Both the position numbers and the translations under genes were made by a program. DNA of 63,068 bases from Nonomuraea fuscirosea (GTDB lineage Bacteria; Actinomycetota; Actinomycetes; Streptosporangiales; Streptosporangiaceae), in contig NZ_PVNG01000039.1 of NCBI RefSeq assembly GCF_003001935.1, positions 1 to 63,068 of the forward strand, in the 5' to 3' direction. The notes beneath the pieces are model-generated. The model saw nothing but the letters and a program-made list of their open reading frames with translations. It had not been told where the DNA came from and did no database searches. Positions 1 through 8,530 of this stretch are shown piece after piece (the first letter of the stretch is position 1; each line of letters starts with the position of its first letter).

Positions 1-453
1 ATCATCAACGCACTCCTTGCCGAAGGCCTCGGCGAGGTATCCGTTGTCGTAGAGCCCGTCGATGATCCGGGTGAACTCTCGACGAGCGTCTGACCTGATC
101 ACCGAGTGGAGCCCCTGGACGTGTCGCTGCGGCCAGTATGGTCGGGGAGACGACGCCTGTGGCAGTTCGTCGGCACGGTTGATCAGCTCGGCAAACCATT
201 CTCGCTGGCCACCCGCAACTGGACTCCGAGGTGATGATGTGGCTGACGCCCACGGATCAACATCTTGGCGTTCCCTGAGGTTCGCTGCGTCATCGAAGTC
301 AGTTACCGCTGTCGTCCCCAACAACGTCTCCGTCAGAAGCCATTTCGCTCGCTCGCTCCACAATGGACCGCTAGAGCGCGCGATGCGCCCTCCCTCAGCG
401 GCGAACAGCGCTGTCGGCCAAACCAGTTCGTAGGAGCTCAAGTCCACCGCCAT
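1..453 (-). CDS. Hypothetical protein, 3' end cut by the window edge
   Basis: An uninterrupted minus-strand frame runs from the ATG at 453 off the left edge of the window (151 codons, no stop). The start is chosen because a GGAGG lies eight bases upstream; an ATG at 462 touches that GGAGG and is less likely. The visible protein begins MAVDLSSYELVWPTALFA and ends at the edge with DGLYDNGYLAEAFGKECVDD. The GYxxxxFGxxCVD pattern reminds me of N-terminal domains of abortive-infection (AbiJ-like) proteins, but that is recollection only and weak. Downstream genes are outside the window, so context gives nothing. Confidence 0.6.
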   Translation of the reverse strand, partial: MAVDLSSYELVWPTALFAAEGGRIARSSGPLWSERAKWLLTETLLGTTAVTDFDDAANLRERQDVDPWASATSSPRSPVAGGQREWFAELINRADELPQASSPRPYWPQRHVQGLHSVIRSDARREFTRIIDGLYDNGYLAEAFGKECVDD

Positions 454-608
454 GGCGTTCATCCTCCAACATCGTCCGGTTGCTCGGGGGTGAACACAGG
501 GACAGATGGCGCTTCGCAGGCCGGTCGAGCCGGCGCACGCCCGACTGTCCCGGCGCTGGGCGCGCGCTGTGGCGTTGTTTGCCCACGCCGCCCGCCGACC
601 ATGCATCT

Positions 609-824
609 GTGATAACCCGGACACCGAGTTGCCGAAGATCATGAGGGCTGCGGCGCCCGCCGACCTCACTGTCAAGGGCGTCGTCATGGCCCTGGAGGGC
701 TACGGCGACAACGAGTCCCAGGTGGCCGTCACCGACGCCCGCGGGTGCGCTGCGCATCATCGGCGTCCGCTGCCAGGACTGCTGCGTCGAGACCGTTGTC
801 TCCGGGGGAGGACCGGGCCAGTGA
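609..824 (+). pseudogene. Frameshifted small-protein remnant
   Basis: The plus strand reads DLTVKGVVMALEGYGDNESQ then VAVTDARG. After one extra G near 749 it continues in another frame as GALRIIGVRCQDCCVETVVSGG to a TGA at 822-824. Both halves look like real protein and join smoothly if one G is removed from the GGG run, so this is one gene with a frameshift (or a homopolymer sequencing error). The TGA overlaps a GTG that opens the next remnant, as in an operon. The family is not recognised. Confidence 0.45.
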
Positions 825-1065
825 GGACGTTCACCGTCACCCGGACGCCCCGGTACGAGGGCTACGACGACCTGCACGGGCCCACCAGCTGGCCCCCGAT
901 GAGTTCCTTGTCCTGGCGACAACGCGGAGTGCGGCGGCACCTACTGGTACTCCTACAACCCGGCGGCCTACGCCGGGGGGGAGGAGGACGGCGGCCTGTC
1001 CGGCGAGTCGTGGGCATCGTGGGGGCCGCGCGGACTTGTCGTGCGGCCACCCCCCGCGAAGCCGC
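821..1065 (+). pseudogene. Frameshifted remnant following the 609-824 remnant
   Basis: It starts at GTG 821, overlapping the previous stop, and reads VRTFTVTRTPRYEGYDDLHG then PTSW. After frame changes near 897 and 918 it gives PDEFLVLA and DNAECGGTYWYSYNPAAYAG then GEEDGGLSGESWASWGPRG. The aromatic/acidic composition is protein-like across all three frames, so at least two indels separate pieces of one gene. It fades out near 1065, where a minus-strand secreted-protein remnant meets it. The family is not recognised. Confidence 0.4.
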
Positions 1066-1299
1066 CGTGCTGTCGAAGGCGGCGGATCCGAAGAGCCGTC
1101 CGCTTCCGTCCTGTGTGACGTTGACCGTCACCGTGATGCCGTTGCTCTGGAAGATCTGCCATACACCGCTGGCGTTGAACGCCGGCGCGGTCAAGGCCGT
1201 TGCGAAGCGGTTGACGCTGCGGCGGCGGGGGCGGCTAGGGGGCAAGAATGCCTGTCCCCAGGACGATGTAAGCGCGGCTGCGGGAAGGTGCGCACGCAT
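1065..1299 (-). pseudogene. Remnant of a secreted beta-rich protein
   Basis: A minus-strand start at ATG 1299 has a good AGGAG seven bases upstream and opens with MRAHLPAAAL, like a signal peptide, but the hydrophobic stretch (IVLGTGILAP) lies in another frame and runs into a TAG. Later the original frame reads FNASGVWQIFQSNGITVTVN then VTQDGSGRLFGSAAFDS, a pattern seen in small exported actinomycete proteins. The expected continuation is lost near 1065, where unrelated plus-strand coding begins. The start and body survive but the gene is broken. Confidence 0.4.
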
Positions 1300-1673
1300 G
1301 GGGAGCTCCTTTTGGTGAGAAGGTGTGATGATCAGGTCGTTCAGACTCTCGAAGAGTCGGTGAACGAAGGCTTGGCTCGGAGCCGGACAGCGCTGCCCCT
1401 TGCCTGCTCGCCGATACCGAAAGCGGAAGACCTGTTCGGACTCAACTGCGATTTCAGCGCCAGACTCAGGCCCAACCCGAAAACTTGAGGATGGCCGCCA
1501 CATCTACTCGGCGTGGCATGCATGGGCTGACCGGCCTCACCTGTAAGGTGCGTACCTCCTTCCACGTTTGCCACACGCGCCAAAGGAGCGGATTGTGTCA
1601 GTGCTCGTCGCTCGCCACGTCCGATCAGTCGGTCACGTAGAGCGCTGCTTCTGGGCAGGTGCAGGGGTGACCA
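1300..1673. other. Intergenic, no gene recognised
   Basis: Short frames on both strands have arginine/serine-rich, low-information translations and no ribosome-binding sites. It presumably contains promoters for the NUDIX gene (plus) and for the broken secreted-protein gene (minus), but no clear -35/-10 pair could be chosen by eye. Confidence 0.5.
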
Positions 1674-2225
1674 ATGGCGATCAGTGACGCCGACATCTCC
1701 AGCGCCGTCTCCGCCTACCTTGGTCGCTACCCGGACGAGGCCGTGCTGCTGGCCGAGCCGATGCGACTGCTATCTGAGGGCGGGGATTTCACCTCGCGGG
1801 AGAATTTCCGGATGCACGTGACCGCCGGTGCGCTGCTGGTCCGCGGTGGCGCCGAGGTACTGCTGGTCGATCACCGCGCGTATGGGATCCCGTTGCAGCC
1901 CGGAGGCCACCTCGAACCGACTGACACCTCGCTGCTGGACGCAGCTGTACGCGAGCTGGCCGAGGAGACCGGGATCGACCCCGCCCAGGTCGTCCCTGCG
2001 TCGCGGACCCCCGTCTACATCGAGTACGGCAGAGTTCCGGCACGACCGCAGAAGGGCGAGCCGGAGCACCACCACCTTGATATCGGGTACGCGTTCGTGA
2101 CGGATGCGGACATGGGGTTGATCCAGGAGTCTGAGGTGACGGGCGCCGCTTGGTATCCGCTTGCCGAGGCCGAGCGCCTTGTCGGGCATCGCATTGCGCG
2201 AGCCGTTCCGGCCCGGATCGGTTAA
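1674..2225 (+). CDS. NUDIX hydrolase
   Basis: A 183-residue protein with a complete Nudix box at residues 78-101 (GGHLEPTDTSLLDAAVRELA followed by EETGI), matching GX5EX7REUXEEXGU, the Mg2+-binding loop that hydrolyses nucleoside-diphosphate-X compounds. The substrate cannot be read from sequence. The approximately 45-residue N-terminal helical part (MAISDADISSAVSAYLGRYP) is typical of actinomycete members. It converges tail to tail with the CDG operon, ending about 95 bp from its last gene, so it is transcribed separately. A role in cleaning up modified nucleotides made next door is possible but not shown. Confidence 0.9.
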   Translation: MAISDADISSAVSAYLGRYPDEAVLLAEPMRLLSEGGDFTSRENFRMHVTAGALLVRGGAEVLLVDHRAYGIPLQPGGHLEPTDTSLLDAAVRELAEETGIDPAQVVPASRTPVYIEYGRVPARPQKGEPEHHHLDIGYAFVTDADMGLIQESEVTGAAWYPLAEAERLVGHRIARAVPARIG

Positions 2226-2320
2226 GGACCCGTCGAGGCTTCTCGTTCGGCCTGGTCGACCGAGCAAGCGAGTCTCGACGGTCGTAGCTGCAGAGGAGTC
2301 GGCCGAGGTCTGGTGTCCAC

Positions 2321-2959
2321 TCAGTCGAAGTACGGCTTGACGCTCCGGTCCCGGCTCCGCTTGAGCTCGAAGAAGCCCTCTGTCCCGGCGACCAGGACCA
2401 AACCGTCCCACAACCGGCCGGCTGCTTCACCACGAGGGGCCCGCCTGATCACGGGGCCGAACATGGCCGTGCTACCGATGCGGAGAACGGGCGTCCCGAC
2501 ATCGAGCCCGACCTCGTTGAACGCCTCGTCATGGGAATCCCTGATGAGCTGATCGAACTCCTCGCTGTCGGCGGCCGCCGACAGCACATCGGGCAAGCCC
2601 ACCTCTGCGAGAGCTTCGGCGATGACCGTAGGGTCGTCTCGACGTCTGTGATTGTGGCATCGGGTGCCGATGGCGGTGTATAGCCGTCCGAGAATGCCGC
2701 GGCCGGCGTGTTCCGCGGCGGCCGCGCAGACCCGTACGGGACCCCAGGCCCTTTCCATCAGGTCGCGGTATTGCTCGCTGAGCCCTTCGCCCTTGCGCTG
2801 GACGAGATTCAGGTCGGCCAGCGACATCAGTCGCCAGTCGGCGCGCACTGGCCGAACCTGTTCGACCTGCAGTAGCCAACGAGAAGTGACCCACGCCCAG
2901 GGGCACAGCGGATCGAACCAGAACGGTACTTCCTCGCGGTTCCGCTGTTCTTCGATCAT
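2321..2959 (-). CDS. DsbA-fold mycothiol-dependent nitroreductase-like protein (Rv2466c family)
   Basis: A 212-residue thioredoxin/DsbA-fold protein beginning with the family signature VPFWFDPLCPWAWVTSRW. Rv2466c (mycoredoxin-2) of M. tuberculosis uses a CPWC pair with Cys19 as nucleophile. Here Cys19 is kept but the second cysteine is Ala22 (CPWA), so only a single-cysteine, mycothiol-type mechanism is possible. VGTPVLRIGSTAMFGPVI near residues 154-171 is the cis-Pro loop. It is the last gene of the minus-strand run, 18 bp after the exonuclease. Assignment to the family is firm; the physiological substrate is unknown. Confidence 0.85.
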   Translation of the reverse strand: MIEEQRNREEVPFWFDPLCPWAWVTSRWLLQVEQVRPVRADWRLMSLADLNLVQRKGEGLSEQYRDLMERAWGPVRVCAAAAEHAGRGILGRLYTAIGTRCHNHRRRDDPTVIAEALAEVGLPDVLSAAADSEEFDQLIRDSHDEAFNEVGLDVGTPVLRIGSTAMFGPVIRRAPRGEAAGRLWDGLVLVAGTEGFFELKRSRDRSVKPYFD

Positions 2960-2977
2960 GATGGTTACCGTCCTGTC

Positions 2978-3679
2978 TCAGATCGGCTCGCTATGCCCCC
3001 GCTGGCCAACAGGTGTGGGGCCGAACAATTCGCCTTGGGCGGGCATGTTGCACTTGGCGGTGCGTCCCGCGATCTTCACCAGAGCTGCGAGGTCGCTGAA
3101 CCCAGCGTTCTCATCCGCGGCGTGGACCAGCCGGATGAACACTTCGGCGGTGACTTCGACGTCGGCGTAGGCCCGGTGGCGATTCGCCGGATGCTTGATG
3201 GAGTAATGCGTCAGCAGTGTGTCGAGCCGGTAGTTGGGCAGGCCCGGATAGAGGTATCTGGCCAGCGGAATCGTGTCCAGGAGATCAACGCGGGCCAGCG
3301 CCGGGCAGTGCTCACGCTGGTGGTGAATGAGGTTGGCCTCGGTGGCGGCGTGTTGGGCGACCAGCAAATACTGCTTACCCGCGGCGAAGCGTCGATCAAG
3401 TGCACTCAGTACCTCCGCAGGGTGGGGTGCTCGGTTCACCTGCTCGGCGGTCAGTCCGGTTTGGGCTGTGACTGCTGGGGTGACCGGGGCGAACGCGGGC
3501 GGCCTGATGAGCGAGGAGAACGGCCTGCCGGAGGTCGTCCAGGCGCCGCTTTCGTAGCGGAGTGCGAGGGCGGCGACCTCGATCGGCTGCGCCGGATAGC
3601 CCGTGGGGGTCGTGGCCTCGAAGTCGATGACCACGAACGTCGTCGCCGCGAAGGCGGGGTCACCGGTCAAGCCGCCCAT
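2978..3679 (-). CDS. DEDDh 3'-5' exonuclease (RNase T/DnaQ fold)
   Basis: Exo motifs are present in order: VVIDFEATTP (Exo I, D and E), AQHAATEANLI (Exo II, degenerate, with N near the metal site) and HRAYADVEVT (Exo III, H and D of the DEDDh type). I prefer the ATG at 3679 (MGGLTGDPAFAATTFVVIDF), preceded by GGTGG, because it places Exo I near the N-terminus. An in-frame ATG at 3787 would overlap the PurC-like gene by 17 bp and add 36 residues of histidine-rich sequence. It probably acts on single-stranded nucleic acid 3' ends. Its presence at the end of a CDG operon is unusual and its role there is unknown. Confidence 0.8.
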   Translation of the reverse strand: MGGLTGDPAFAATTFVVIDFEATTPTGYPAQPIEVAALALRYESGAWTTSGRPFSSLIRPPAFAPVTPAVTAQTGLTAEQVNRAPHPAEVLSALDRRFAAGKQYLLVAQHAATEANLIHHQREHCPALARVDLLDTIPLARYLYPGLPNYRLDTLLTHYSIKHPANRHRAYADVEVTAEVFIRLVHAADENAGFSDLAALVKIAGRTAKCNMPAQGELFGPTPVGQRGHSEPI

Positions 3680-3770
3680 GTGTCCACCGTTCTTCCAGGG
3701 TGCGTGGTGGTGTCGGCCTGCGTCCACCACATCGACAAGAGCATGCCTGAGCGCTGGTCGTCGGGTGCCG

Positions 3771-4736
3771 TCATTGACCGATGACATCTGCTACCGCCTG
3801 TGTGGCGGCGTGCAGGTCCGGCGCGTTCCAGCGGCGCTCGCCGGTCCAGGTCTCGCTCAGGGACCGGTAGAGGTTCGACATCACCGGCAGGAACTCGGGC
3901 GGGAGAGGCGCTGGCCGTGGCCACTCACTTCGTGGCACACCGTCGGCGACCAACTGGAGGGTCGGAATGTCGAGCCCGTTGGCCACATACCAGTTCCGCA
4001 GGATCTGCTTGCCGCAGTGCACGCCGTCGTACATCAGGCGGCTTTCGTCGGGTGTGCCGGGGCTGTCGGCCAGCACGATGCGCGCATCGCTCGACACGAG
4101 GAACTCGGCCTTGCCGTCGCAGTGGCTCAGCCCGAGCTTGGCGGCATGCTCGGTCAGCACCTCGTTGACCTCGACGGCGGTATCGTGCATCGCCTGGAAG
4201 GGCTCATCGCGCAGCCCAGCCAGGAGCTGGGCCTCGGATCTGCTGACGAAGCGGTTGACGTCCTGGAGCATCGTGGCGTACTCGATAAACGGATGCTGCA
4301 GCTTCTCTCCCGCCTCGGGGATGCCGTGCAGCCCCACCTCGGCCGGTGTGAGTTCGCCGCTGCCGAGCCGGCGGTGCACAGAGCTTCCTTGCGGGAGTTC
4401 GTTGCGGAAGAGGACCTGCACGGGAACGAGGTAGTTACGCTCGCCCGGGGCGAGCGGTCCGGCATCTGGATCCGGGACGCGTGCGAGGTCGAACTCGATC
4501 GTGTTCGGGGGGATGAACCGGCGGAAGTGCGTTTGCACGCCCGCCTCCTCCAGCCTGCGGAAGTTGGAGACGGCCATGCGGCAGACCGCCTCCCCCTTGC
4601 CGGGGATCAGATCCGGCATCCGACCGTAGTGGAACACCGTGTAGGTATCGGTGTACTCGAAGCGTCCGACTCCCTCGCGGGTTGTCGTGGGAGGTTCGAC
4701 GATGTGAAGGTTCTTGGTCGAGTGGAGGACAGGCAT
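3771..4736 (-). CDS. SAICAR synthetase (PurC)-like ligase
   Basis: A 321-residue protein of the PurC fold. Visible landmarks are RNELPQGSSVHRRL at 111-124 (the R...GS carboxylate-binding segment), DGKAEF at 207-212 and DSPGTPDESR at 224-233, matching the DGKxEF and D-x-x-TPDSSR signatures of SAICAR synthetase. PurC joins the carboxylate of CAIR to aspartate with ATP. The protein is longer and more divergent than housekeeping PurC (about 240-300 residues) and lies inside the CDG operon 22 bp after the HAD gene, so it is more likely a specialised paralogue. Amide formation on a CDG-derived nucleotide is my inference. A housekeeping PurC remains a weaker alternative because no other pur genes are nearby. 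Confidence 0.8.
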   Translation of the reverse strand: MPVLHSTKNLHIVEPPTTTREGVGRFEYTDTYTVFHYGRMPDLIPGKGEAVCRMAVSNFRRLEEAGVQTHFRRFIPPNTIEFDLARVPDPDAGPLAPGERNYLVPVQVLFRNELPQGSSVHRRLGSGELTPAEVGLHGIPEAGEKLQHPFIEYATMLQDVNRFVSRSEAQLLAGLRDEPFQAMHDTAVEVNEVLTEHAAKLGLSHCDGKAEFLVSSDARIVLADSPGTPDESRLMYDGVHCGKQILRNWYVANGLDIPTLQLVADGVPRSEWPRPAPLPPEFLPVMSNLYRSLSETWTGERRWNAPDLHAATQAVADVIGQ

Positions 4737-4758
4737 CGTGCTCCCTTGATGCGACGGC

Positions 4759-5466
4759 CTATTGCCGTCCTCGGGCGGAATCTGTGCATCGTGGTGTCTG
4801 GCGCTGGCCTGCTGTCGTGCGGGCGGGAACCAGGTGGCCCTCGGCCACTGTGATTACGTGCTGGATGCCGGCGGCGCGGGCGGAGGCGACGCCGTCGGGA
4901 GCATCATCGACGGCCAGGCAGCGGCCGGGCGGGACGCCGAGGTGTCGGGTGGCCGTCAGGTACAGGTCGGGGGCCGGTTTGCCGTGCGTGACGTCTTCGC
5001 GCGTGATGACGGCGGCGAACTCGTGCCTCAGCCCCAGAGCGTCGAGTCCGGGATGGACGAGGACCCGGCTGGCAGTTGAGGCGACGGCGCAGCGCACCCC
5101 AGCTTGGCGTGCGGTGTACAGGAGTGCGACGACGCACGCGATGGCGGTGATGTCGTGCATGCTGGCCAGTAGGTGGGCCCGGCTGGCTCGGACTATTTGG
5201 TCGTGGGGTAGCGACCGGCCGCCCGGCAGCGCGGCCAGCAGGTCGTGGATGGACAGGCCGACGTGCCGGCGATACCAGTTGTGATCGAGATTGTGGCCGT
5301 GCGGCTGCAGCGCCGCTCGTAGCGCCCGCTCGTGGCGGGGCGTCGTGTCGGCGAGGGTTCCGTCGAAGTCAAGGATCAAGGCCTCGAGCCCGTCGGGAAT
5401 CGCCGGAACACAGCACCTCGCGCATGGCGGGTCCAGCCAGTGTGAGAGACGGGCCACTCCTTTCAT
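4759..5466 (-). CDS. HAD-superfamily phosphatase
   Basis: A 235-residue protein with HAD motif I DFDGTLAD (nucleophile Asp33, acid Asp35), motif II around VASTASR, motif III lysine in THGKPAPDLY and motif IV AVDDAPDGV. This is the beta-phosphoglucomutase/phosphatase-like subfamily with a helical cap. The start ATG at 5466 overlaps the kinase stop as ATGA, giving translational coupling; frames further upstream are kinase antisense. In this operon it could remove the 5' phosphate from a deazapurine nucleotide, as proposed for HAD proteins in toyocamycin-type clusters; that role is inferred. Confidence 0.85.
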   Translation of the reverse strand: MKGVARLSHWLDPPCARCCVPAIPDGLEALILDFDGTLADTTPRHERALRAALQPHGHNLDHNWYRRHVGLSIHDLLAALPGGRSLPHDQIVRASRAHLLASMHDITAIACVVALLYTARQAGVRCAVASTASRVLVHPGLDALGLRHEFAAVITREDVTHGKPAPDLYLTATRHLGVPPGRCLAVDDAPDGVASARAAGIQHVITVAEGHLVPARTTAGQRQTPRCTDSARGRQ

Positions 5467-6263
5467 GCCGGCGTCACGTCCGCGCGGCGGTCGCAGTAGA
5501 TGCACCGAGCCCCGGGGCCCTGCCACGGCTCGCACACACAACCCAGGCCGGACCTGGCACTCTGGGTCCAGGCCCGGATGAGACCGGCCGCCTGGTGCTC
5601 GTCAACGGTGCGCCGATCGATCACCCGGTAGCGTGCCGGGTCGGTGGAGGCGAGGCGCTCGTACAGCGCGCATGCCTCACCCATGAACCTTGCCTGCTCA
5701 GGGATGAGGACGCGCTGGTCACGCTGTTGGGTGCGCGCGATGGCGGCGCGGGCGTCGTCGGTGATGAGGATCGTAAGATCGGGCAGGGGCCGGTAGGAGG
5801 ACGCGAAATCCAGCAGGGCCTTCGCCGTTTCCAGGGCAGCGCCTGGATTGTCGGGGTGCAGCAGCAGAGCCTGGCACACCGCCGTGGTGTCGACGCTTCG
5901 GCCCTCGAAGACGGCACGCCCGCGGGACAGCTCAGCGATGACGGTGTCCAGGTCGTAGCGCTTGATGGCCAGCAGGAGCCAGGTCTCGGCCAGAGGGGTG
6001 CCGCCGCGCAGGAACGGGTCTCCTGCGCTGGCCTCCCGCAGGGCGCCGAGCAGCGCTTCGCCGAGGTCGGGGCGCTTGCCGGCCCGTTGGGAGAACCCGT
6101 CGAGCAGCAGGGGCTCGGCATCAGGTGCGTTTTCGTCGGGAGCCTGGTCGTCGAGCGCATCGAGGGCGCGGCGGGTGAGATACGTCTTGCCTACTCCGGT
6201 GATGCCCTCGACCGCGATCAGCGGGCCGCGGGTGCAGGCATGGCGTACCGGTGTGATCGTCAT
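5463..6263 (-). CDS. Thymidylate/nucleoside kinase-like P-loop kinase 1
   Basis: A 266-residue P-loop protein: Walker A EGITGVGKT at 19-27, then EGRSVDTTAV (the DR/Y-type motif of dTMP and deoxynucleoside kinases) and a lid-like RTQQRDQR segment. It resembles the second kinase of the operon (8520-9233) along its length, so the two are paralogues. It differs by a C-terminal tail with CVCEPW and RCIYC, four cysteines that could bind zinc. It starts 16 bp after the DegT gene and its stop overlaps the HAD start. Phosphorylation of a nucleoside or nucleotide intermediate is likely; the actual substrate is unknown. Confidence 0.8.
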   Translation of the reverse strand: MTITPVRHACTRGPLIAVEGITGVGKTYLTRRALDALDDQAPDENAPDAEPLLLDGFSQRAGKRPDLGEALLGALREASAGDPFLRGGTPLAETWLLLAIKRYDLDTVIAELSRGRAVFEGRSVDTTAVCQALLLHPDNPGAALETAKALLDFASSYRPLPDLTILITDDARAAIARTQQRDQRVLIPEQARFMGEACALYERLASTDPARYRVIDRRTVDEHQAAGLIRAWTQSARSGLGCVCEPWQGPGARCIYCDRRADVTPA

Positions 6264-6278
6264 GTGGGCAGGCTCCGT

Positions 6279-7457
6279 TCAGAAGTTGGGGCGGCGTCGA
6301 CAGGGCGTTCCGAGCTGGTTGGCGGGTGCGGAGCGGGGGATGGCGCCGCACGCCGTCCATGCGGCGGCCTCGCGGGCGATGATGGTGGCGTAATGGTCGA
6401 GGGCGGCTTCGGTGTCGCGTTCGGTGAGGATGACGGCGAGCGTGCGATCGAGAATCTCCGCGGCACCGCGGCACGGCCGGTCGCTGAAGGTGAACATGGG
6501 CCGCCTGTCGCATGGCACGAGCCCGAAGCTCCCGGTGGAGTTCGGCACTCCGTGCTGGGCGAGATGATCGGCGAAGCCCCGAGGGTTTGGCAGGTCGATG
6601 TGCAACAGCGCCGCGAAGCCGTTCCACTCCTCGCGCGTCGTGGGGGCGACGGCAGCCAGGCCGGGTACCCGCTTCAGGGCGTGCAGCAGGTGGCGCGTTT
6701 GGGCCCGGCGCAGTCCGACCAGGGCGGGGAGGCGGCGGAGATTGGCCAGGGCGATCATGGCGAGGGGGGCGGCCAGGCGGGCGTTGGTGGCCAGGCGGCT
6801 CTGTGCGGTCTGGCCAGGGGGTGCCGGCTGCCAGTGGCTGCGGAACGCCGCCGCGTGCTCTGCCACGTCGCGACGTGCAGTGAGCAGGAAGCCGCCCTCG
6901 CCGCTCCACAGGATCTTTCCGTCCTTCATGCTGAAGCAGCCGGCGTCGCCGACCGCGCCGGCCCGCTGCCCGTCGCGTTCGGTGCCGGCGGCTTGGGCGG
7001 CGTCCTCGATGACGGCGAGCCCATACTCGGCCGCGAACGCCGTCAGAGCCCCCGGGTCTCCCATGCGGCCCCATAGGTGCACTGAGATGATCGCCCGGGT
7101 CCTGGCGGTGACCTTGCGGGCCGCGTCGTCATAATCCAGATCTAGGGTTGCCGGATCGCTATCGACGAATACCGGCGTCGCTCCGATGGCGACGAGGGGC
7201 GCCACGGTCATGACGACGGTCAGCGCCGGCACGAGCACGTGGTCGCCGGGGCCGATGCCGCAGGCCGACAGGGCAGCGTGCAGGGCAGCGGTGCCGGAGG
7301 AGACAGCGATCGCGTGGGAGACACCGAACGCCTCGGCCAACTCGTGTTCGAGCTGCCCGGCGGCAGGGCCGCCACTGGGGTCGGGCATCTGGCCGACCAC
7401 GGCGGCGAAGTGCTCGGTGAGCAGTTGTGCGCCGTCGGCGATACAGGGAAGCGTCAT
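6279..7457 (-). CDS. DegT/DnrJ/EryC1/StrS-family PLP aminotransferase
   Basis: A 392-residue protein with the full family pattern: SSGTAALHAAL at 53-63, EDAAQ at 151-155 (Asp152 contacts the pyridine nitrogen), and CFSMKDGKILWSGEGG, where Lys181 aligns with the PLP-binding lysine of the FSF-x-x-x-K motif. Members usually aminate keto-sugars or related ketones in secondary metabolism. The start ATG at 7457 overlaps the radical SAM stop (ATGA); a longer N-terminus would be antisense. Here it suggests that an amino group is installed on a sugar or side chain of the operon product; the acceptor is not predictable. Confidence 0.88.
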   Translation of the reverse strand: MTLPCIADGAQLLTEHFAAVVGQMPDPSGGPAAGQLEHELAEAFGVSHAIAVSSGTAALHAALSACGIGPGDHVLVPALTVVMTVAPLVAIGATPVFVDSDPATLDLDYDDAARKVTARTRAIISVHLWGRMGDPGALTAFAAEYGLAVIEDAAQAAGTERDGQRAGAVGDAGCFSMKDGKILWSGEGGFLLTARRDVAEHAAAFRSHWQPAPPGQTAQSRLATNARLAAPLAMIALANLRRLPALVGLRRAQTRHLLHALKRVPGLAAVAPTTREEWNGFAALLHIDLPNPRGFADHLAQHGVPNSTGSFGLVPCDRRPMFTFSDRPCRGAAEILDRTLAVILTERDTEAALDHYATIIAREAAAWTACGAIPRSAPANQLGTPCRRRPNF

Positions 7458-8530
7458 CGGGCGGCCCCGGAGTTCAGCAGTCGCGGCATGTCCAGGACGA
7501 GCGGCCACATGTTGACACAGTCCCTGCTGAACAGTGTGCAGTTCGTGCACGCGGGACGGTCGGTGAACAGGACACGCGCGTCGGCGTCGCGGATGCTGCG
7601 TCGGCTCGTGGACGGAGTGGCGGCGATCCGGCGGTCGGATGGGCAGTCCCAGACCGAGCCGTCAGGCTGGATGAAGAACAGACGGGAGCCGCCGAAACAG
7701 TCGGGCACGTGCCCGCCGTCCTGAGTGGAGATGGCGTCTATGAAGCGCCGGACGTAGGAGGGGGCCGGCAGCGCCAACCCTCCCGGCTCGTCGTAGAGGC
7801 GGCAGAGCTGTTCGGCAACGGCCGGGACGTCTTCGCGGCGGTGGGTCAGTGCGGAGAAGAGCCTGTGATCAGGAGCCAAGGAGATCGGCTGGGGAACGTA
7901 GTAGTCCACACCGAGTTGGTTGGCCAGATGGGCCATATCGGTGATCTCCTGCGGGCGTTCTCGCATCACCACGGTGTAGACCCCCACCCGGGGCGTGTGT
8001 CGGTCCCCCCGGGCATCCAGCAAGGCGCGGATACCGGCCACGACATCGTGGTAGCCGAAGCGGCCCGACCGCGAGGGGCGTAACCGGTCGTTGACGGTCG
8101 CGTCCGCGCTGTCCAGAGACACCGAAACACCGTCGACGCCCAAATCGATCAGCCGCTGGACCACCGGCGGGCGGGTGAGTGGGACGCCGTTGGTGGCGAT
8201 CACGACCTGACAGCCGGCCTGTTTGATGAGGCCGATCACCTCCAGCGTGGGTAGCCAGTCGAGCGGTTCGCCACCGGCGATGACCACTCGCTCGACCCGC
8301 GAACCGGCCAGGGTACGCGCGAACGCTTTGAGTGTCTGGAGCGGCAGGTCGGTGCGCGACAGGTGTGACAGGACGCCGGCTTCGGTGGGCAGACCCTGCT
8401 GTTTGTGCTCCTCGATGGTGCCGAAGTAGCAGTGGGGGCAGGTGAACGCGCATGGGGAGCGCAGGCCCCAGAGCAGGGTCGCGTCAGGCGCCCCGAGCAT
8501 GTCGGGCGGCGAGATCTCATCAGGCGGCAC
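7454..8530 (-). CDS. Radical SAM enzyme with SPASM-like C-terminus
   Basis: A 358-residue protein with CAFTCPHCYFG, placing the CX3CX2C [4Fe-4S] ligands at Cys27, 31 and 34, followed by the GGEPL SAM-binding motif. The C-terminal part has CFGGSRLFFIQPDGSVWDC then CTNC and DC, a cysteine pattern like SPASM/twitch auxiliary-cluster domains. The start is GTG 8530, supported by GGAGGG upstream inside the kinase gene, which it overlaps by 11 bp. SPASM enzymes modify peptides, sugars or enzymes by radical chemistry. Co-translation with a DegT aminotransferase and kinases suggests small-molecule tailoring, but a target cannot be named. Confidence 0.88.
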   Translation of the reverse strand: MPPDEISPPDMLGAPDATLLWGLRSPCAFTCPHCYFGTIEEHKQQGLPTEAGVLSHLSRTDLPLQTLKAFARTLAGSRVERVVIAGGEPLDWLPTLEVIGLIKQAGCQVVIATNGVPLTRPPVVQRLIDLGVDGVSVSLDSADATVNDRLRPSRSGRFGYHDVVAGIRALLDARGDRHTPRVGVYTVVMRERPQEITDMAHLANQLGVDYYVPQPISLAPDHRLFSALTHRREDVPAVAEQLCRLYDEPGGLALPAPSYVRRFIDAISTQDGGHVPDCFGGSRLFFIQPDGSVWDCPSDRRIAATPSTSRRSIRDADARVLFTDRPACTNCTLFSRDCVNMWPLVLDMPRLLNSGAAR

